64,000 nt of DNA from Marinobacter halotolerans (GTDB lineage Bacteria > Pseudomonadota > Gammaproteobacteria > Pseudomonadales > Oleiphilaceae), in the NCBI RefSeq assembly GCF_008795985.1, contig NZ_VMHP01000002.1:1116001-1180000 (forward strand). Direction: 5' to 3'. The translations under genes were made by a program, and so were the position numbers. The notes beneath the pieces are model-generated. The model did no database searches. It saw nothing but the letters and a program-made list of their open reading frames with translations, and was not told the origin of the DNA. Positions 49,784-56,765 of this stretch are shown in pieces. Each line of letters begins with the position of its first letter. The stretch's first letter is position 1.

Positions 49784-50290
49784 ATGTTCAAAGCTTACGA
49801 TGAGCTAATTGAGAGCAGTGAATACGTCTCAATTGATGAGCTGCTGGCTCATGGTTTTGATCCCGGCCAGCCGGATAACGATGGTCTATTTGTCCTTGAG
49901 CCTGTGTGCCGGGCGCTAGACCTGGATTTAGCCCGTGAATTGATTAGGGCCGGAGCGGATGTGAATTCAAGAGGCAGCACTGGATTTACTCCTCTGCTCT
50001 CAACAATTGACTGCGCCAACCAAGACCCAAAGAAAGCTGTTCAGCTTGTCGAGCTATTGCTGGAACAAGGTGCCAACATCGAGGGAAGAGGTGATTGGGA
50101 TAAAACGCCCTTTCTCAAATCCTGCACGCGAGGCGTCGCCGAGTTAACACGGCTGCTTGTATCTAGAGGTTGCGACATACATGCAACCGCTGCTGAAATT
50201 GGGGGCAATATGGGAGCTATGGAATTCGCTGACACGCCGTCAAACAGTAGGGAATTTCGGCAATATGTCGGTAGTTTGTTCCACTCATAA
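49784..50290 (+). CDS. Ankyrin-repeat protein (cassette 1)
   Basis: A 168-residue protein with about three ankyrin repeats: LARELIRAGADVNSRGSTGF, VELLLEQGANIEGRGDWDK and LTRLLVSRGCDIHATAAE, each with the GAD/GAN turn. No signal peptide or membrane segment, so it is probably cytoplasmic and binds another protein. I chose ATG 49784; GTG codons at 49775 and 49778 are in frame. It ends inside the first attC-like site, as cassette genes usually do. Confidence 0.8.
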   Translation: MFKAYDELIESSEYVSIDELLAHGFDPGQPDNDGLFVLEPVCRALDLDLARELIRAGADVNSRGSTGFTPLLSTIDCANQDPKKAVQLVELLLEQGANIEGRGDWDKTPFLKSCTRGVAELTRLLVSRGCDIHATAAEIGGNMGAMEFADTPSNSREFRQYVGSLFHS

Positions 50291-50356
50291 CAAGGTGGTC
50301 AACGGGACGCCAACTACGCTGCGCTCCGTTGCCGCCCATTACCACTGGCGTTAGGA
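50285..50356 (+). repeat. attC-like recombination site 1
   Basis: TCATAAC (50285-50291) and GTTAGGA (50350-50356) bound an imperfect inverted repeat. The left arm AACAAGGTGGTCAACGGGAC pairs with the right arm CATTACCACTGGCGTT with a few unpaired bases, as expected for attC recognised as a folded single strand. Length 72 bases. Confidence 0.8.
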
Positions 50357-50374
50357 CATGAGCTCGAGGTACGT

Positions 50375-50707
50375 ATGTCGGTGATTTCGATTACAGTTCT
50401 TGGTGGCTCCAAATCGGGAGCTGTCGTGAAGGCAGTCCGATGTCTGACTAAGGCAAGCATCGCTGAAGTCACCTGGGCCCTCGAAACCGAGGCGCCTGTT
50501 TTCGAGCGTGAGATTTTTGACAATGAGACTGAAGAAACTTTTGCTCTAGTAAGGGGCTTGCTGGATCAGTCAGAGAACTTGAACCTTTCGCTGGCTATCA
50601 AAGAGGACGGTGTGGAAATCTCACCGCAGATCCTTCGCAACATAATGTCATCTTCCGATGAGATCGGACTTGAGGTGCGACGACTTGATGAATTCGGGCA
50701 TAGTTGA
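50375..50707 (+). CDS. Uncharacterised 110-residue protein (cassette 2)
   Basis: A single small gene between two attC-like sites, with GAGG upstream of ATG 50375. The start MSVISITVLGGSKSGAVVKA suggests an alpha/beta fold, followed by acidic helices (ETEETFALVRGLLDQSENL). No signal peptide, no membrane helix and no family recognised. Its isolated position in a cassette is the best support that it is real. Confidence 0.75.
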   Translation: MSVISITVLGGSKSGAVVKAVRCLTKASIAEVTWALETEAPVFEREIFDNETEETFALVRGLLDQSENLNLSLAIKEDGVEISPQILRNIMSSSDEIGLEVRRLDEFGHS

Positions 50708-50710
50708 TTG

Positions 50711-50794
50711 TCCTAACCATCGCAGGCACGGCGACGGCTTTTCCATTGCGGCTTCGCCTCCATTCCAAAGCCGCGCATGCTGCGGGCGTTAGAC
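50711..50794 (+). repeat. attC-like recombination site 2
   Basis: TCCTAAC (50711-50717) and GTTAGAC (50788-50794) are the outer boxes; the latter fits GTTRRRY exactly. The arms pair as CTAACCATCGCAGGCAC with the complement of GCGCATGCTGCGGGCGTTAG, with an inner pair GCGGCTTCGCC. Length 84 bases. This is the clearest site of the array. Confidence 0.9.
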
Positions 50795-50818
50795 GCTGGG
50801 TTCGAACAAGGAGAGGAA

Positions 50819-51247
50819 ATGAGCACAAGACAGATCCACGTTTTCATCAGTCACGCCTGGAAATATTCAGGACATTACAAAACACTTGCAAGTTGGATCT
50901 TCGAAGAAAACTGGAGTGTGGGTCAAGCGTCCCTGGACTTTCGGAATTATTCTGTACCAAAGGATAATCCAATTCACAATGCACCTAACGACAAGCAGCT
51001 CAAACAAGCGATATTAAAACAAATTGCTATGAGTCACGTGATAGTGATTCCGACAGGGATGTATACCGGATATAGCAAATGGATCGCAAAAGAAATCCAA
51101 GGTTCTACCGACTACGGCAAGCCAATTTTAGCAGTTAACCCACAAGGTCAACGTCGCACCTCGGGCGTGGTAGCTAATGCATCATCGATGTCGGTTGGCT
51201 GGGCAAAAAAATCCGTAATTGGAGGGATCTGGGAGCTGTACAAGTAA
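50819..51247 (+). CDS. TIR-like (Thoeris ThsB / MTH538) protein, cassette 3
   Basis: A 142-residue protein starting at ATG 50819 behind GGAGAGG. The N-terminal strand and loop IHVFISHAWKYSGHY (6-20) is the TIR-like start seen in ThsB and MTH538/DUF1863 proteins. KQAILKQIAMSHVIVIP (62-78) is the next helix-strand pair, and W88 and E92 in KWIAKEI fit the TIR W-x3-E catalytic position. KPILAVNP follows. ThsB-like TIRs use NAD+ to make cyclic ADP-ribose signals upon phage infection. Its stop overlaps the next ATG as TAATG, so the two are made together. Function here is inferred. Confidence 0.82.
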   Translation: MSTRQIHVFISHAWKYSGHYKTLASWIFEENWSVGQASLDFRNYSVPKDNPIHNAPNDKQLKQAILKQIAMSHVIVIPTGMYTGYSKWIAKEIQGSTDYGKPILAVNPQGQRRTSGVVANASSMSVGWAKKSVIGGIWELYK

Positions 51248-52131
51248 TGGCCTCTATCGATATCGACTCAGAAGATTTACCTGGACTATATCAATCAGCT
51301 AATCAGGCGTCACTTAGCTCGCAGAATGTCTACTACACCGGTTTGAAGTGGTACCTTTTTCTGTTAGTGCTTGCAGCATTCGTTTCGTACTTGCGCCCAA
51401 CTGATGCTGTGGGAGCATTAGTTTCGGCAAGCCTCTTCCTGATTACGCTCGGAATACTCATTTTCATCCGGGTTAAAAGACCCGATGACGTTTGGTACAA
51501 CGGTCGCGCGGTTGCGGAATCGGTCAAAACTATCGCTTGGCGCTGGATGATGAGGGCCGAGCCATACGAAGACGATGAGAACATCGAAATTGTATCTCGA
51601 ACATTTCTAAGTGACCTCAAGACGATACTAGATCAGAACAAAAGTCTTTCTCATTCACTTCAGGCAGGAATTGCCTTAAATGACCCAATATCTGAAAAAA
51701 TGCGAGAGGTCAGAAAGCTCCCAGTTGCGGATAGGTTGCTTGTCTACGTGAACCATCGGGTAACCGACCAAGCGAACTGGTATTGGATGAAATCGCGGTT
51801 CAATAAGCGCCGTGCTCAACAGTGGTTCTGGGTATCTGTCGTGTTGCACTCCGCCGCGATCCTTATGCTGCTTTACAGAATCAAAGATCCTTCCTTGGCT
51901 CTTCCCGTTGAAGTATTAGCGACCGCTGCTGGTGCCGTACTAACTTGGCTTCAGGCTAAGAAGCACAATGAATTGAATTCTGCATACGCATTAGCCGCCC
52001 ATGAGATTGTAATAATCAAAGGTGAGTCCACGTCGGTGCATGATGAAGGGCAACTGTCCGAGTTCGTAACCAATAGTGAATCAGCATTTTCAAGGGAGCA
52101 TACACAGTGGGTCGCACGCAAGGGAGACTAG
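51247..52131 (+). CDS. SLATT/DUF4231 four-helix membrane protein, cassette 3
   Basis: A 294-residue protein with two pairs of membrane helices: about 35-49 and 55-76, then about 183-200 and 210-226. After the first pair comes WYNGRAVAESVKTIAWRWMM followed by RAEPYE, the hallmark of SLATT domains (SMODS- and SLOG-associating two-helix effectors). The second half (VNHRVTDQANWYWMKSRFNK before helix three) fits a second SLATT unit. SLATT proteins are predicted pore-forming effectors of nucleotide-signal defence systems. Translational coupling to the TIR gene suggests it is the effector of that signal. Confidence 0.82.
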   Translation: MASIDIDSEDLPGLYQSANQASLSSQNVYYTGLKWYLFLLVLAAFVSYLRPTDAVGALVSASLFLITLGILIFIRVKRPDDVWYNGRAVAESVKTIAWRWMMRAEPYEDDENIEIVSRTFLSDLKTILDQNKSLSHSLQAGIALNDPISEKMREVRKLPVADRLLVYVNHRVTDQANWYWMKSRFNKRRAQQWFWVSVVLHSAAILMLLYRIKDPSLALPVEVLATAAGAVLTWLQAKKHNELNSAYALAAHEIVIIKGESTSVHDEGQLSEFVTNSESAFSREHTQWVARKGD

Positions 52132-52132
52132 C

Positions 52133-52234
52133 CCCTAACAAGGCGCATCAATACGCGGCCCGTCGCCGCCGGACGCCCTTTTCATTTCGGCTGCGCCTCC
52201 ATTTCAAGAGCGCCGTTGTGCGCTGGCGTTCAAA
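52133..52234 (+). repeat. attC-like recombination site 3
   Basis: CCCTAAC (52133-52139) and GTTCAAA (52228-52234, one mismatch to GTTRRRY) bound a 102-base imperfect palindrome. Left arm AACAAGGCGCA and right arm TGCGCTGGCGTT pair, as do GGACGCCCTTTTCATTTCGG and the CATTTCAAGAGCGCC side. The arrangement matches long Pseudomonas/Vibrio-type sites. Confidence 0.88.
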
Positions 52235-52268
52235 GTCTTTTTCTGTCGCGCTCTGAGAAAGGAAATTG

Positions 52269-52793
52269 ATGAATTTCATTCGGGAAGTAGTTTGGGGAGT
52301 CCTCGGTTGGGTCTGGCTTGTGTTAACTGGCTTGGCGTCAATAGCTAGCTGGCTTGGGCTTCCTTCAGGTATCAGTGATCGTGAACGAGTCCTCGCCGTT
52401 GTAGCTCTAGCGTCTGCATTGGCAGCGGTGATGCTCCTCTACAGGTGCCATCAGATTTATGCTCAAGTGAGAGCGCCGGTGACGGTTCGAAAGATTGCGG
52501 ACGGCAAACATCATTACCTCGGGTCGATGGTTCTCATACTTGACCGATCAAACTGGATTCATGCGGAGCAAATATTGGTACTTCTCCAAACGACAGACGA
52601 CGTTCAGACACCCATCGCCTTGTTAAGAGTCGAAACGTTTACAACCAAAAAGTTCCCCCAATGTGTGGTGCTGAGGTCATTAACTAACGAATATCTAAAA
52701 GATTATTTGTCAGACCCGTCTCGTTGGGCAAGCATGAGTGTAGTTCCAGAGATACGGTCCCGGTTTCTAGAGGATAATGCAGATGTCGAATAA
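52269..52793 (+). CDS. Uncharacterised two-helix membrane protein (cassette 4)
   Basis: A 174-residue protein. Two membrane segments lie near the N-terminus (VVWGVLGWVWLVLTGLASIA, VLAVVALASALAAVMLLY), then about 120 cytoplasmic residues with beta character (GSMVLILDRSNWIHAEQILV, FPQCVVLRSLTNEYLKDYL). GAGAAAGGAAA precedes ATG 52269. No family recognised. It overlaps the next gene by 11 bases, which points to a two-protein unit. Confidence 0.75.
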   Translation: MNFIREVVWGVLGWVWLVLTGLASIASWLGLPSGISDRERVLAVVALASALAAVMLLYRCHQIYAQVRAPVTVRKIADGKHHYLGSMVLILDRSNWIHAEQILVLLQTTDDVQTPIALLRVETFTTKKFPQCVVLRSLTNEYLKDYLSDPSRWASMSVVPEIRSRFLEDNADVE

Positions 52794-53160
52794 GCAAACT
52801 GAAGCCGATGATGTTGTTTTTGAGGGTCGCATCGCTCAAATCATTGATGATCATCGGATCGTTCTTAACAAAGGCCGCGAGCATGGAGTCCGAATAGGGC
52901 AGCGTTTCCTGATTTTGGCAATCGGTGATGAGATATTTGATCCGGAAACGCATGAAAGCCTGGGTCAGGTCGAAGTCGTCAAAGGAAGAGGCGAAGTTAC
53001 TCACGTGCAAGAGAAAATGTCGACTCTCCAAACAACGGAAACCCATGAAATTAGGCGGAAACCATCTACATTGTTTGCACTAACTCAAGGAGCTGAGGTC
53101 GCCCACGAGCCAAAAGCGTTTATCGACCCAGAGATAGGCGATATTGCGCGGCGCCTCTAA
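52783..53160 (+). CDS. Uncharacterised small beta-rich protein (cassette 4)
   Basis: A 125-residue protein starting at ATG 52783 with AGAGG nine bases upstream. The middle (GRIAQIIDDHRIVLNKGREH, GVRIGQRFLILAIG) resembles small beta-barrel modules such as those at the end of FlgT, where a KG..GV.VG..F pattern recurs; this is a fold-level resemblance only. It has no signal peptide. The coupling to the membrane protein upstream suggests they act together. Confidence 0.72.
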   Translation: MSNKQTEADDVVFEGRIAQIIDDHRIVLNKGREHGVRIGQRFLILAIGDEIFDPETHESLGQVEVVKGRGEVTHVQEKMSTLQTTETHEIRRKPSTLFALTQGAEVAHEPKAFIDPEIGDIARRL

Positions 53161-53216
53161 TGGATTTGCACAAGTCGCTGTTGTCGGACAATTTTCCCCG
53201 CCGCTTCGCGTTAGTT
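53155..53216 (+). repeat. attC-like recombination site 4 (short, weak)
   Basis: CTCTAAT (53155-53161) and GTTAGTT (53210-53216) bound 62 bases containing CAAGTCGCT, TGTCGGACA and CGCCGCTTCGCGTTAG, a layout seen in short attC sites. Pairing of the arms is less complete than at the other sites. It falls exactly between two cassette genes. Confidence 0.6.
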
Positions 53217-53226
53217 GGAAGAGTAC

Positions 53227-53835
53227 ATGGAGCATGTCGTAAACATCATAAATGCATTAGCTTGGCCAGCCGCAGTTATCTGGCTGGGCTACCTCTTCCG
53301 TTCGGATCTTCGAAAACTACTTGGCCGCGTGACATCTCTGAAATACAAGGATGTCGAAGCAAACTTTGAAAAAGAGCTCGCTGCAGCAGAGGAAGAGGCA
53401 AGAAAGGTGTTACCGCAGAAAGAGAAACCGTCATGTCCTGCCGACGAGGAACCCGTTTATCCTCCCCCCTACGATGAGCGGTATGAGCGTTTGCTTCGCA
53501 TCGCCGATGAGTCGCCTCGCGCGGCTTTGCTCGAGGCATGGGTTGAGGTGGAGGCATCTCTTTCCGAAGCCGCAGAGAGAAACGGTATCCAAAACTCTCG
53601 CAGGATTTCGGCTCGAAAGGTTGTACTCGAGCTAATAAATACCGGAGGTTATGCGAAAACATTGCTTCCGTTTTTTGAGGATCTAAGAAGATTACGCAAC
53701 GAAGCTGCTCACGCTCCCCATTTTGTGCCTACGAGTAAACAGACTCGCAGGTATCTGCAAATGGCGATTGAACTTGCTCTCACATTGCAGAATCCTTTGG
53801 AACCGACTAACCAGTCACGTATGGCGGACGCATGA
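53227..53835 (+). CDS. Membrane-anchored HEPN/DUF4145-like protein (cassette 5)
   Basis: A 202-residue protein from ATG 53227, with GGAAGAG just upstream. An N-terminal membrane helix (about 5-25) is followed by a charged coiled linker (VEANFEKELAAAEEEARKV) and a C-terminal helical domain. That domain holds R157-N-x3-H162 in LRRLRNEAAHAP, the Rx4-6H motif of HEPN RNases and DUF4145 proteins. HEPN domains often act as RNA-cleaving toxins in defence. Membrane attachment is unusual for a free RNase. An attC overlaps its last codons. Confidence 0.75.
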   Translation: MEHVVNIINALAWPAAVIWLGYLFRSDLRKLLGRVTSLKYKDVEANFEKELAAAEEEARKVLPQKEKPSCPADEEPVYPPPYDERYERLLRIADESPRAALLEAWVEVEASLSEAAERNGIQNSRRISARKVVLELINTGGYAKTLLPFFEDLRRLRNEAAHAPHFVPTSKQTRRYLQMAIELALTLQNPLEPTNQSRMADA

Positions 53836-53869
53836 GACGCGCCGCTTCGTTCAACGTTGTCTATTAGGG
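53805..53869 (+). repeat. attC-like recombination site 5, overlapping the upstream gene end
   Basis: GACTAAC (53805-53811) and ATTAGGG (53863-53869) bound 65 bases. CTAACCAGTCACGTATG pairs with the complement of CAACGTTGTCTATTAG with few gaps, and GGCGGACGC lies opposite GCGCCGC. About half of the site codes for the last residues of the HEPN-like protein. Confidence 0.65.
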
Positions 53870-53874
53870 GTCTT

Positions 53875-54402
53875 ATGAAGATTTTTAGGTTTTTGCCGCT
53901 GCTTTCCTTGGTTTTACTACAAGCCTGCGCAAACCCGTCAATTGTAAATGTTCGTGAGCATATGGTCTCGGACATCCCACCTGAGGCGGTAATTTTTGTC
54001 CCGAGATTTGAGGGTAACCCGAATTTCGTTGAGGAAAGTACCGATTATTATGTATCCCGACTCGAGAGCTCTATAGATAATCGCGTTGTTCAAGGAAGTG
54101 TGTTGAGGCAAGAATCGACAGATATCATTTCGGGGGGCAATCTGGCTCCTGTTGAAATCGCCCTGAAAGTATCTCGCGGACAGAACTATGACTTACTAAT
54201 CATGGGCAAGGTCACAAGCCATAGCACAATGGGCACTTTGAATGGTTTCTCGACAGTCAGAGTTTATGATGTGGCGACAGGAGAGCGCATCGCAAATTTC
54301 CACCGCCCTAGCGGTCTGCTGATGGCCTACAGCGAGCACCAATGTGTAATGGCAGCTGTCGAGAGAACAGCGGAGGATTCTGCTTCTATTTTTAATCGGT
54401 AG
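53875..54402 (+). CDS. Uncharacterised lipoprotein (cassette 6)
   Basis: A 175-residue protein with signal MKIFRFLPLLSLVLL and lipobox LLQAC at residues 14-18. The mature part (AVIFVPRFEGNPNFVEES, GQNYDLLIMGKVTSH) has alternating strands. No family recognised. ATG 53875 lies six bases after the fifth attC-like site. The aspartate expected for inner-membrane retention is absent after the lipidated cysteine, so outer-membrane sorting is likely. Confidence 0.75.
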   Translation: MKIFRFLPLLSLVLLQACANPSIVNVREHMVSDIPPEAVIFVPRFEGNPNFVEESTDYYVSRLESSIDNRVVQGSVLRQESTDIISGGNLAPVEIALKVSRGQNYDLLIMGKVTSHSTMGTLNGFSTVRVYDVATGERIANFHRPSGLLMAYSEHQCVMAAVERTAEDSASIFNR

Positions 54403-54408
54403 AACCAG

Positions 54409-54493
54409 ATACAACGAGGCAATCAAATTCTTTCCAGCCTACGGCCTCCACCGGACGCTCTTGTCATGGCGCCGTTTGTTGCTGGCGTTATCT
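54409..54493 (+). repeat. attC-like recombination site 6 (last of the array)
   Basis: ATACAAC (54409-54415) and GTTATCT (54487-54493) bound 85 bases. GATACAACGAGGCAATCAAA pairs with the complement of GTTTGTTGCTGGCGTTATC with few gaps, and GGCCTCCACCGGACGC forms the inner part. Confidence 0.78.
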
Positions 54494-54520
54494 GAATCGA
54501 TACCCCAGAGAGATAGAAAA

Positions 54521-55144
54521 ATGCTAGTCCCCAGCCATTTTAAAGAAGAAAACCAGGAACAACTTCAGCAGTACATCAGGGACTATAGTTTTGGTGTGCT
54601 GGTGGTTGCGGACGGCAATGGTATCGACGCAAATCACCTGCCCTTCCATTTCAGTTGCGACGAAGACCGGCCACTTGGAACGCTGAGATGCCATGTCGCC
54701 CGTGTGAATCCTGTTTGGCAGCGAATTGAGAACGGCGCTTCGGTTCTGGCCATTTTTCAGGGGCCGGATGCCTATGTATCACCGTCCTGGTATGAAACCA
54801 AAGCCGAAACGGGTCGGGTTGTGCCAACATGGAACTATCTGGCTGTCCATGCGCAAGGCAAGGGTTTAATCTTTCAGGAACACGCCTGGCTTACCGAGCA
54901 TCTCCATCAGTTAACGGATCTTCACGAGTCCGGTAGAAAAAATCCCTGGTCTGTAGACGATGCACCTTCCGAGTTCACCAGTCGCCTGGTTAAGGCCATT
55001 GTCGGTATCGAGATCAGAATTGAAACGCTCACAGGACAGGTCAAGGCAAGCCAGAACCACCCTGAGCGCAATAGAGCCGGTGTGAAGGCTGGCCTTGCAG
55101 ATGGCTCTGCCAGTGATCAGGCAATGTCTGAGTTTATCAGCTAA
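54521..55144 (+). CDS. PaiB-like FMN-binding protein
   Basis: A 207-residue split-barrel flavin-binding protein of the PaiB family, annotated as transcriptional regulators. Blocks are MLVPSHFKEENQEQLQQYI, NHLPFHFSCDE, AIFQGPDAYVSPSWYETK, VVPTWNYLAVHAQGKG and IVGIEIRIETLTGQVKASQN. The start is only 28 bases after the last attC, the usual cassette spacing. No attC is seen after it, so it may be a cassette that lost its site or a resident gene at the array edge. Confidence 0.88.
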   Translation: MLVPSHFKEENQEQLQQYIRDYSFGVLVVADGNGIDANHLPFHFSCDEDRPLGTLRCHVARVNPVWQRIENGASVLAIFQGPDAYVSPSWYETKAETGRVVPTWNYLAVHAQGKGLIFQEHAWLTEHLHQLTDLHESGRKNPWSVDDAPSEFTSRLVKAIVGIEIRIETLTGQVKASQNHPERNRAGVKAGLADGSASDQAMSEFIS

Positions 55145-55280
55145 CAATACCTGGCACTCTGCCTTTAACTTGCGCTGGCTTCCTCGAAAATGCGCTTCGG
55201 CAATCTCTTCAGGCTTCTGTATTCTGAGCGCTATCCACTCATCCCAGGAAAATCTATCAACCAAGAGCTACCCAACACCC

Positions 55281-56258
55281 ATGACAAGAAAGACATTAGG
55301 CTTAACCCGAAAACCAGCCAAAAACGCCAAACCAGAGTCTGAGGAAGTCGGGGCTGCGGTTGATGTTGAAGTTGAGACTGATCCGCAAAAACGTTTTCTA
55401 AACGGTGTGGCCATCAATCCCGCGCCGGGGATTCGCCTGGAGTCTGGTTCAGACAAACTCACGGTGCGCGCGATGGATTTGATCACGCCGATTGGAGTGG
55501 GGCAGCGCGGTTTGATCGTTGCACCGCCGGGGTCTGGAAAATCGACCATTTTAAAAGATATCTGCCAGGCGGTGGGAAAGGCGTATCCCGAGATTAAGCT
55601 TTACGCGTTATTGATTGATGAGCGCCCCGAAGAGGTCACTGATTTCAAGCGCAGCGTCCCGGCTGAGGTACACGCTTCTTCTTCGGATGAAAGCTATGCC
55701 AATCACGCCCGCGTGGCCGATGAGCTTCTTGATACCGCTCGCCAACAGGCTGGCGAGGGTCATAACGTCATGATTGTGATTGATTCTCTTACCAGGCTTG
55801 CGCGTGTGCACAATGCCGAGCGAAAGAGCAGCGGTCGTACTATGTCGGGCGGGGTTGATGCTCGGGCGATGGAGATCCCGCGGAGGTTGTTTGGCTCTGC
55901 ACGAAACCTTGAGAACGGCGGCTCGCTTACCATTCTGGCCACCGTACTGGTGGATACCGGCAGCCGTATGGACCAGGTGATATTTGAGGAATTCAAGGGC
56001 ACGGGCAACATGGAGCTGGTGTTGTCCAGAGAGGTCGCGAATCAGCGCATCTTCCCCGCCCTGGATATTTCCAAAAGCAGCACACGCCGTGAAGAGCTGC
56101 TGCTGGAACCGAAGGATTTAGATCAAATTAGAGCGTTGCGCCGGGCGCTTGGCGGCCTCAAACCGCTAGAGGGCACAACAAAGCTGGTTGAGCTGCTTGA
56201 AAAGTACCCGACCAATGCCGAGCTTCTGCAAAACATTCCGGGGGCGCCCATCAATTGA
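55281..56258 (+). CDS. Short Rho-like ATPase (Rho paralogue without N-terminal RNA-binding domain)
   Basis: A 325-residue protein matching the ATPase core of transcription terminator Rho: LIVAPPGSGKST (Walker A), LLIDERPEEVTDFKRSVPAE, VMIVIDSLTRLARVHN (Walker B), SGGVDARAMEIPRRLFGSAR, ILATVLVDTGSRMDQVIFEE and FKGTGNMELVLSR (R loop region). E. coli Rho has 419 residues; the cold-shock RNA-binding and helical N-terminal domains are missing and replaced by about 40 charged residues (KPAKNAKPESEEVG). It is thus unlikely to be the main Rho. The start at ATG 55281 has no clear SD. Confidence 0.88.
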   Translation: MTRKTLGLTRKPAKNAKPESEEVGAAVDVEVETDPQKRFLNGVAINPAPGIRLESGSDKLTVRAMDLITPIGVGQRGLIVAPPGSGKSTILKDICQAVGKAYPEIKLYALLIDERPEEVTDFKRSVPAEVHASSSDESYANHARVADELLDTARQQAGEGHNVMIVIDSLTRLARVHNAERKSSGRTMSGGVDARAMEIPRRLFGSARNLENGGSLTILATVLVDTGSRMDQVIFEEFKGTGNMELVLSREVANQRIFPALDISKSSTRREELLLEPKDLDQIRALRRALGGLKPLEGTTKLVELLEKYPTNAELLQNIPGAPIN

Positions 56259-56307
56259 ACCCGCGCTGCGGCGGCAGGGTTTTGATCGTTTACTTGAGGA
56301 ATAGATT

Positions 56308-56712
56308 ATGAAGCTTGCAGGTGGGTGTCATTGCGGCGGTGTCCGCTACGAAGTTGAGGGAGAGCCATACACTCATGCGCTCTGTCATTGCTCGGATTGC
56401 CGGCGTCATGCTGGCGCGCCAATGGTTGGGTGGACCATGTATCCCCAGGAGGCTCTGAGCATCACCAAAGGAACACCAAAGGTTTATGAATCGTCTGAGC
56501 ACGGAAGGCGACAGTTCTGCCCGGATTGTGGGACCGGTCTGTTTTATTCCAATGCCAGGATGCTGCCCGGCCTGATCGATATTCAGAGCGGTACCTACGA
56601 TACGCCGGGAGAGATCCCGGCGAGGATTCATATTCAGGTCGCGGAGAGAATAAGCTGGATGGAGCGGGTTCACGAACTGCCGGTATTCGATCGGTTCCCG
56701 CCGACTGAGTAA
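56308..56712 (+). CDS. GFA/CENP-V family zinc protein
   Basis: A 134-residue protein with zinc ligands in GGCHCGGVRYEV, HCSDCRRHAGAP and CPDCGTGLFY. The fold is that of glutathione-dependent formaldehyde-activating enzyme, but most members have no proven activity. It stands alone on the plus strand. Confidence 0.9.
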   Translation: MKLAGGCHCGGVRYEVEGEPYTHALCHCSDCRRHAGAPMVGWTMYPQEALSITKGTPKVYESSEHGRRQFCPDCGTGLFYSNARMLPGLIDIQSGTYDTPGEIPARIHIQVAERISWMERVHELPVFDRFPPTE

Positions 56713-56765
56713 GTCAATGAAGCTCAGCCCCGGTTGTCCATATCAGCCCAAGAACTTATCGGCTC

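Noticed and set aside
55135..55280. A seventh attC after the PaiB-like gene
   Set aside because: AGCTAAC occurs at the stop codon but no GTTRRRY partner or inverted repeat follows at a proper distance.
49505..55280. CRISPR array, insertion sequence or prophage in the accessory region
   Set aside because: No spaced direct repeats, transposase or phage genes are visible; the repeats are attC-like inverted repeats of varying sequence.
55095..55280. N-terminal extension of the Rho-like protein to 387 residues
   Set aside because: The extra 62 codons overlap the PaiB-like gene and have no Rho-like motif, so the missing RNA-binding domain is not hidden there.
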